5,663 bases of DNA from Endomicrobium sp. Lineage in GTDB: Bacteria; Elusimicrobiota; Endomicrobiia; Endomicrobiales; Endomicrobiaceae. Below the pieces are notes generated by a model, which saw only the letters and a list, made by a program, of their open reading frames with translations, ran no database searches and was not told the origin of the DNA. Positions 4,423-5,663 of the stretch are shown piece after piece. Made by a program: the position numbers and the translations under genes. The stretch spans positions 1-5,663 of the forward strand of contig JAITKZ010000049.1 in assembly GCA_031278115.1 (NCBI GenBank). The letters are read 5' to 3'. Positions within the stretch are counted from its first letter, which is position 1; every line of letters begins with the position of its first letter.

Positions 4423-5663
4423 ATATTATTTTTATTTGCTTCCAGATATTTTGAAATCTTATCAAAATTTATCTGCCACTTATTAGTACCTTCAGGTTTT
4501 GATATAAAACCCTCTATCTCAAGAATGCTAAGTATATTTGTAGCTCTTGCCGATCCGCCGAAATTTGCTTTAAGCAAATCTTGAGATATTCTTCTTCTTT
4601 CGCTTATAAGTTTCAGAGCGGGAATTAAATCTTTATTCTCTTTATCAGCGTCAAAACTTCCTTTTCCTTCAACTTCAACAGATACGGTTTCGTAAAGTCT
4701 TGGGAAATTCTGGTTACTTATAAAAGAAATTATTTTCTCCGCTTCTTTTAATGAAACAAAAGCTCCTTGTAACCGAACTGGTCTTGCCTCACCCGGTGGC
4801 AAAAATAACATATCGCCTTTTCCCATAAGCGATTCTGCTCCTAACATATCCAGAATAACCCTTGAGTCAACTTTAGAAGTCGTCTGGAATGAAAGTCTTG
4901 CTGGAAAATTGGCTTTAATAATGCCTGTTATAACATTTACAGAAGGTCTTTGAGTAGCAAGTATCAAGTGTATACCAACAGCTCTTGCCATTTGAGCCAA
5001 GCGTTGTATGGAATCTTCTATTTCTCTCTGCGCTACAAGCATTAAATCTGCAAGTTCATCTATTATAACAACAATATAAAATTCTTTTTCCCCGCCAGTT
5101 TCAGCCATTTTATTGTTATAATCTTCAATATTTCTGACCATTACATTAGCAAATTTTGTGTACCTTTCTTCCATTACTAAAACAAGTTTCTTTAAAGCCG
5201 CAGCAGCTTCTCTTGGATTAGTTATAATATCGGCATTTGCTGCCGTAGTACACGGATTGTACAAATGAGGAATGTCCCTATATATAGGCATTTCAACACG
5301 TTTAGGATCAATCAGCATAAACTTCACTTCATCTGGATGAGCTTTATATAAAATAGAAAGTATTATGGTATGAATCCCAACGCTCTTACCTGAACCTGTG
5401 GCTCCAGCAATTAGCAAATGAGGCATTGAAACTAAATTAGCCACATAGCCTGCTCCATCGGTTGTTTTACCCAAAGCTAAAGTAAGAAGAGATTTTGACT
5501 TTTCAAATAAAACGCTTTCTAAAATTCCCCTTAGGCCGACAATTACGCTTACAGGATTAGGCACTTCTATACCCACAACCGCTTTTTCAGGTATCGGAAC
5601 AATTCTTATTGAAGCCGTGCGCATTGCCAAAGAAATATTGTCTATAATGTTTGAAACTGTCTG
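4419..5663 (-). CDS. ftsK: DNA translocase FtsK, C-terminal part (5' end beyond the window)
   Basis: The frame is open from the window edge (first residues QTVSNIIDNISLAMRTASIR) to TGA 4421-4419, 414 residues. It holds the end of the alpha domain and all of the beta RecA-like motor and gamma domain. Walker A is GATGSGKS (residues 87-94), Walker B VVIIDELAD (198-206), and LATQRPSV (about 235-242) is the typical FtsK/SpoIIIE segment. A hexamer of this motor pumps chromosome ends through the closing septum. The gamma winged helix (about 349-399) is divergent: where the usual pattern is LQRxFxIGYxRAA, this reads LLKANFGGSARAT, one residue shorter before RA. A short extra stretch (TTAANADI) sits after HLYNP where most FtsKs go straight to VVTDP. 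The N-terminal membrane domain is out of view, so full length and membrane anchoring cannot be judged. No stop or frameshift is visible. Confidence 0.94.
   Translation of the reverse strand, partial: QTVSNIIDNISLAMRTASIRIVPIPEKAVVGIEVPNPVSVIVGLRGILESVLFEKSKSLLTLALGKTTDGAGYVANLVSMPHLLIAGATGSGKSVGIHTIILSILYKAHPDEVKFMLIDPKRVEMPIYRDIPHLYNPCTTAANADIITNPREAAAALKKLVLVMEERYTKFANVMVRNIEDYNNKMAETGGEKEFYIVVIIDELADLMLVAQREIEDSIQRLAQMARAVGIHLILATQRPSVNVITGIIKANFPARLSFQTTSKVDSRVILDMLGAESLMGKGDMLFLPPGEARPVRLQGAFVSLKEAEKIISFISNQNFPRLYETVSVEVEGKGSFDADKENKDLIPALKLISERRRISQDLLKANFGGSARATNILSILEIEGFISKPEGTNKWQINFDKISKYLEANKNNI

Noticed and set aside
1..5663. CRISPR array, tRNA or rRNA genes, insertion sequence or phage genes
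   Set aside because: Scanned by eye on both strands. No spaced direct repeats, cloverleaf-like segments with CCA ends, transposase motifs or terminal inverted repeats were found. The only clear repeat is the 20-bp tandem pair.

Overview
The window is AT-rich (by eye roughly two-thirds A+T) and looks like part of the chromosome of a host-restricted bacterium undergoing gene decay. Five genes read cleanly and four loci are broken, all by point-scale lesions or deletions and none by an insertion sequence. The set ftsK - lolA - rodZ - rimO - pgsA - pgpA on one strand, with the low GC and many pseudogenes, fits an intracellular Elusimicrobia/Endomicrobium-type symbiont (the 'Termite group 1' lineage of termite-gut protists). 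That placement is inferred from gene content and style, not from a database match.

Layout, following transcription of the minus strand from right to left: 5663-4419 is the C-terminal motor and gamma domains of the DNA translocase FtsK, cut by the window edge. 4422-3727 is lolA, overlapping ftsK by ATGA. 3703-2918 is a rodZ pseudogene, broken by an exact 20-bp tandem duplication near its 5' end and a one-base insertion near its 3' end. 2899-2445 is a rimO pseudogene shrunk to about a third of normal length. 2444-1824 is pgsA, 1824-1372 is pgpA, and 1356-721 is a metallo-beta-lactamase-fold hydrolase. Junctions are 4-bp or 1-bp overlaps, abutting, or gaps of 15-23 bp, so this was built as one operon. 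The left 720 bases are gene-poor: a decayed exported-protein remnant on the plus strand (383-667), an AT-rich spacer (202-382), and a minus-strand remnant with an in-frame stop (201-1, running off the edge).

Together the genes concern the cell envelope and division: FtsK moves the chromosome at the septum, LolA carries lipoproteins across the periplasm, RodZ would link MreB to the wall machinery, and PgsA plus PgpA make phosphatidylglycerol. RimO, a modifier of ribosomal protein S12, and the hydrolase are not envelope genes. The phospholipid, lipoprotein and division genes are kept intact while the two genes in the operon's middle have died.

I do not see a new defence, mobile or regulatory system here. 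The interesting content is the record of gene death: compensating frame lesions in rodZ, rimO deletions that keep one frame open up to the pgsA start, and a possible role of the rimO tail in carrying the pgsA ribosome-binding site.
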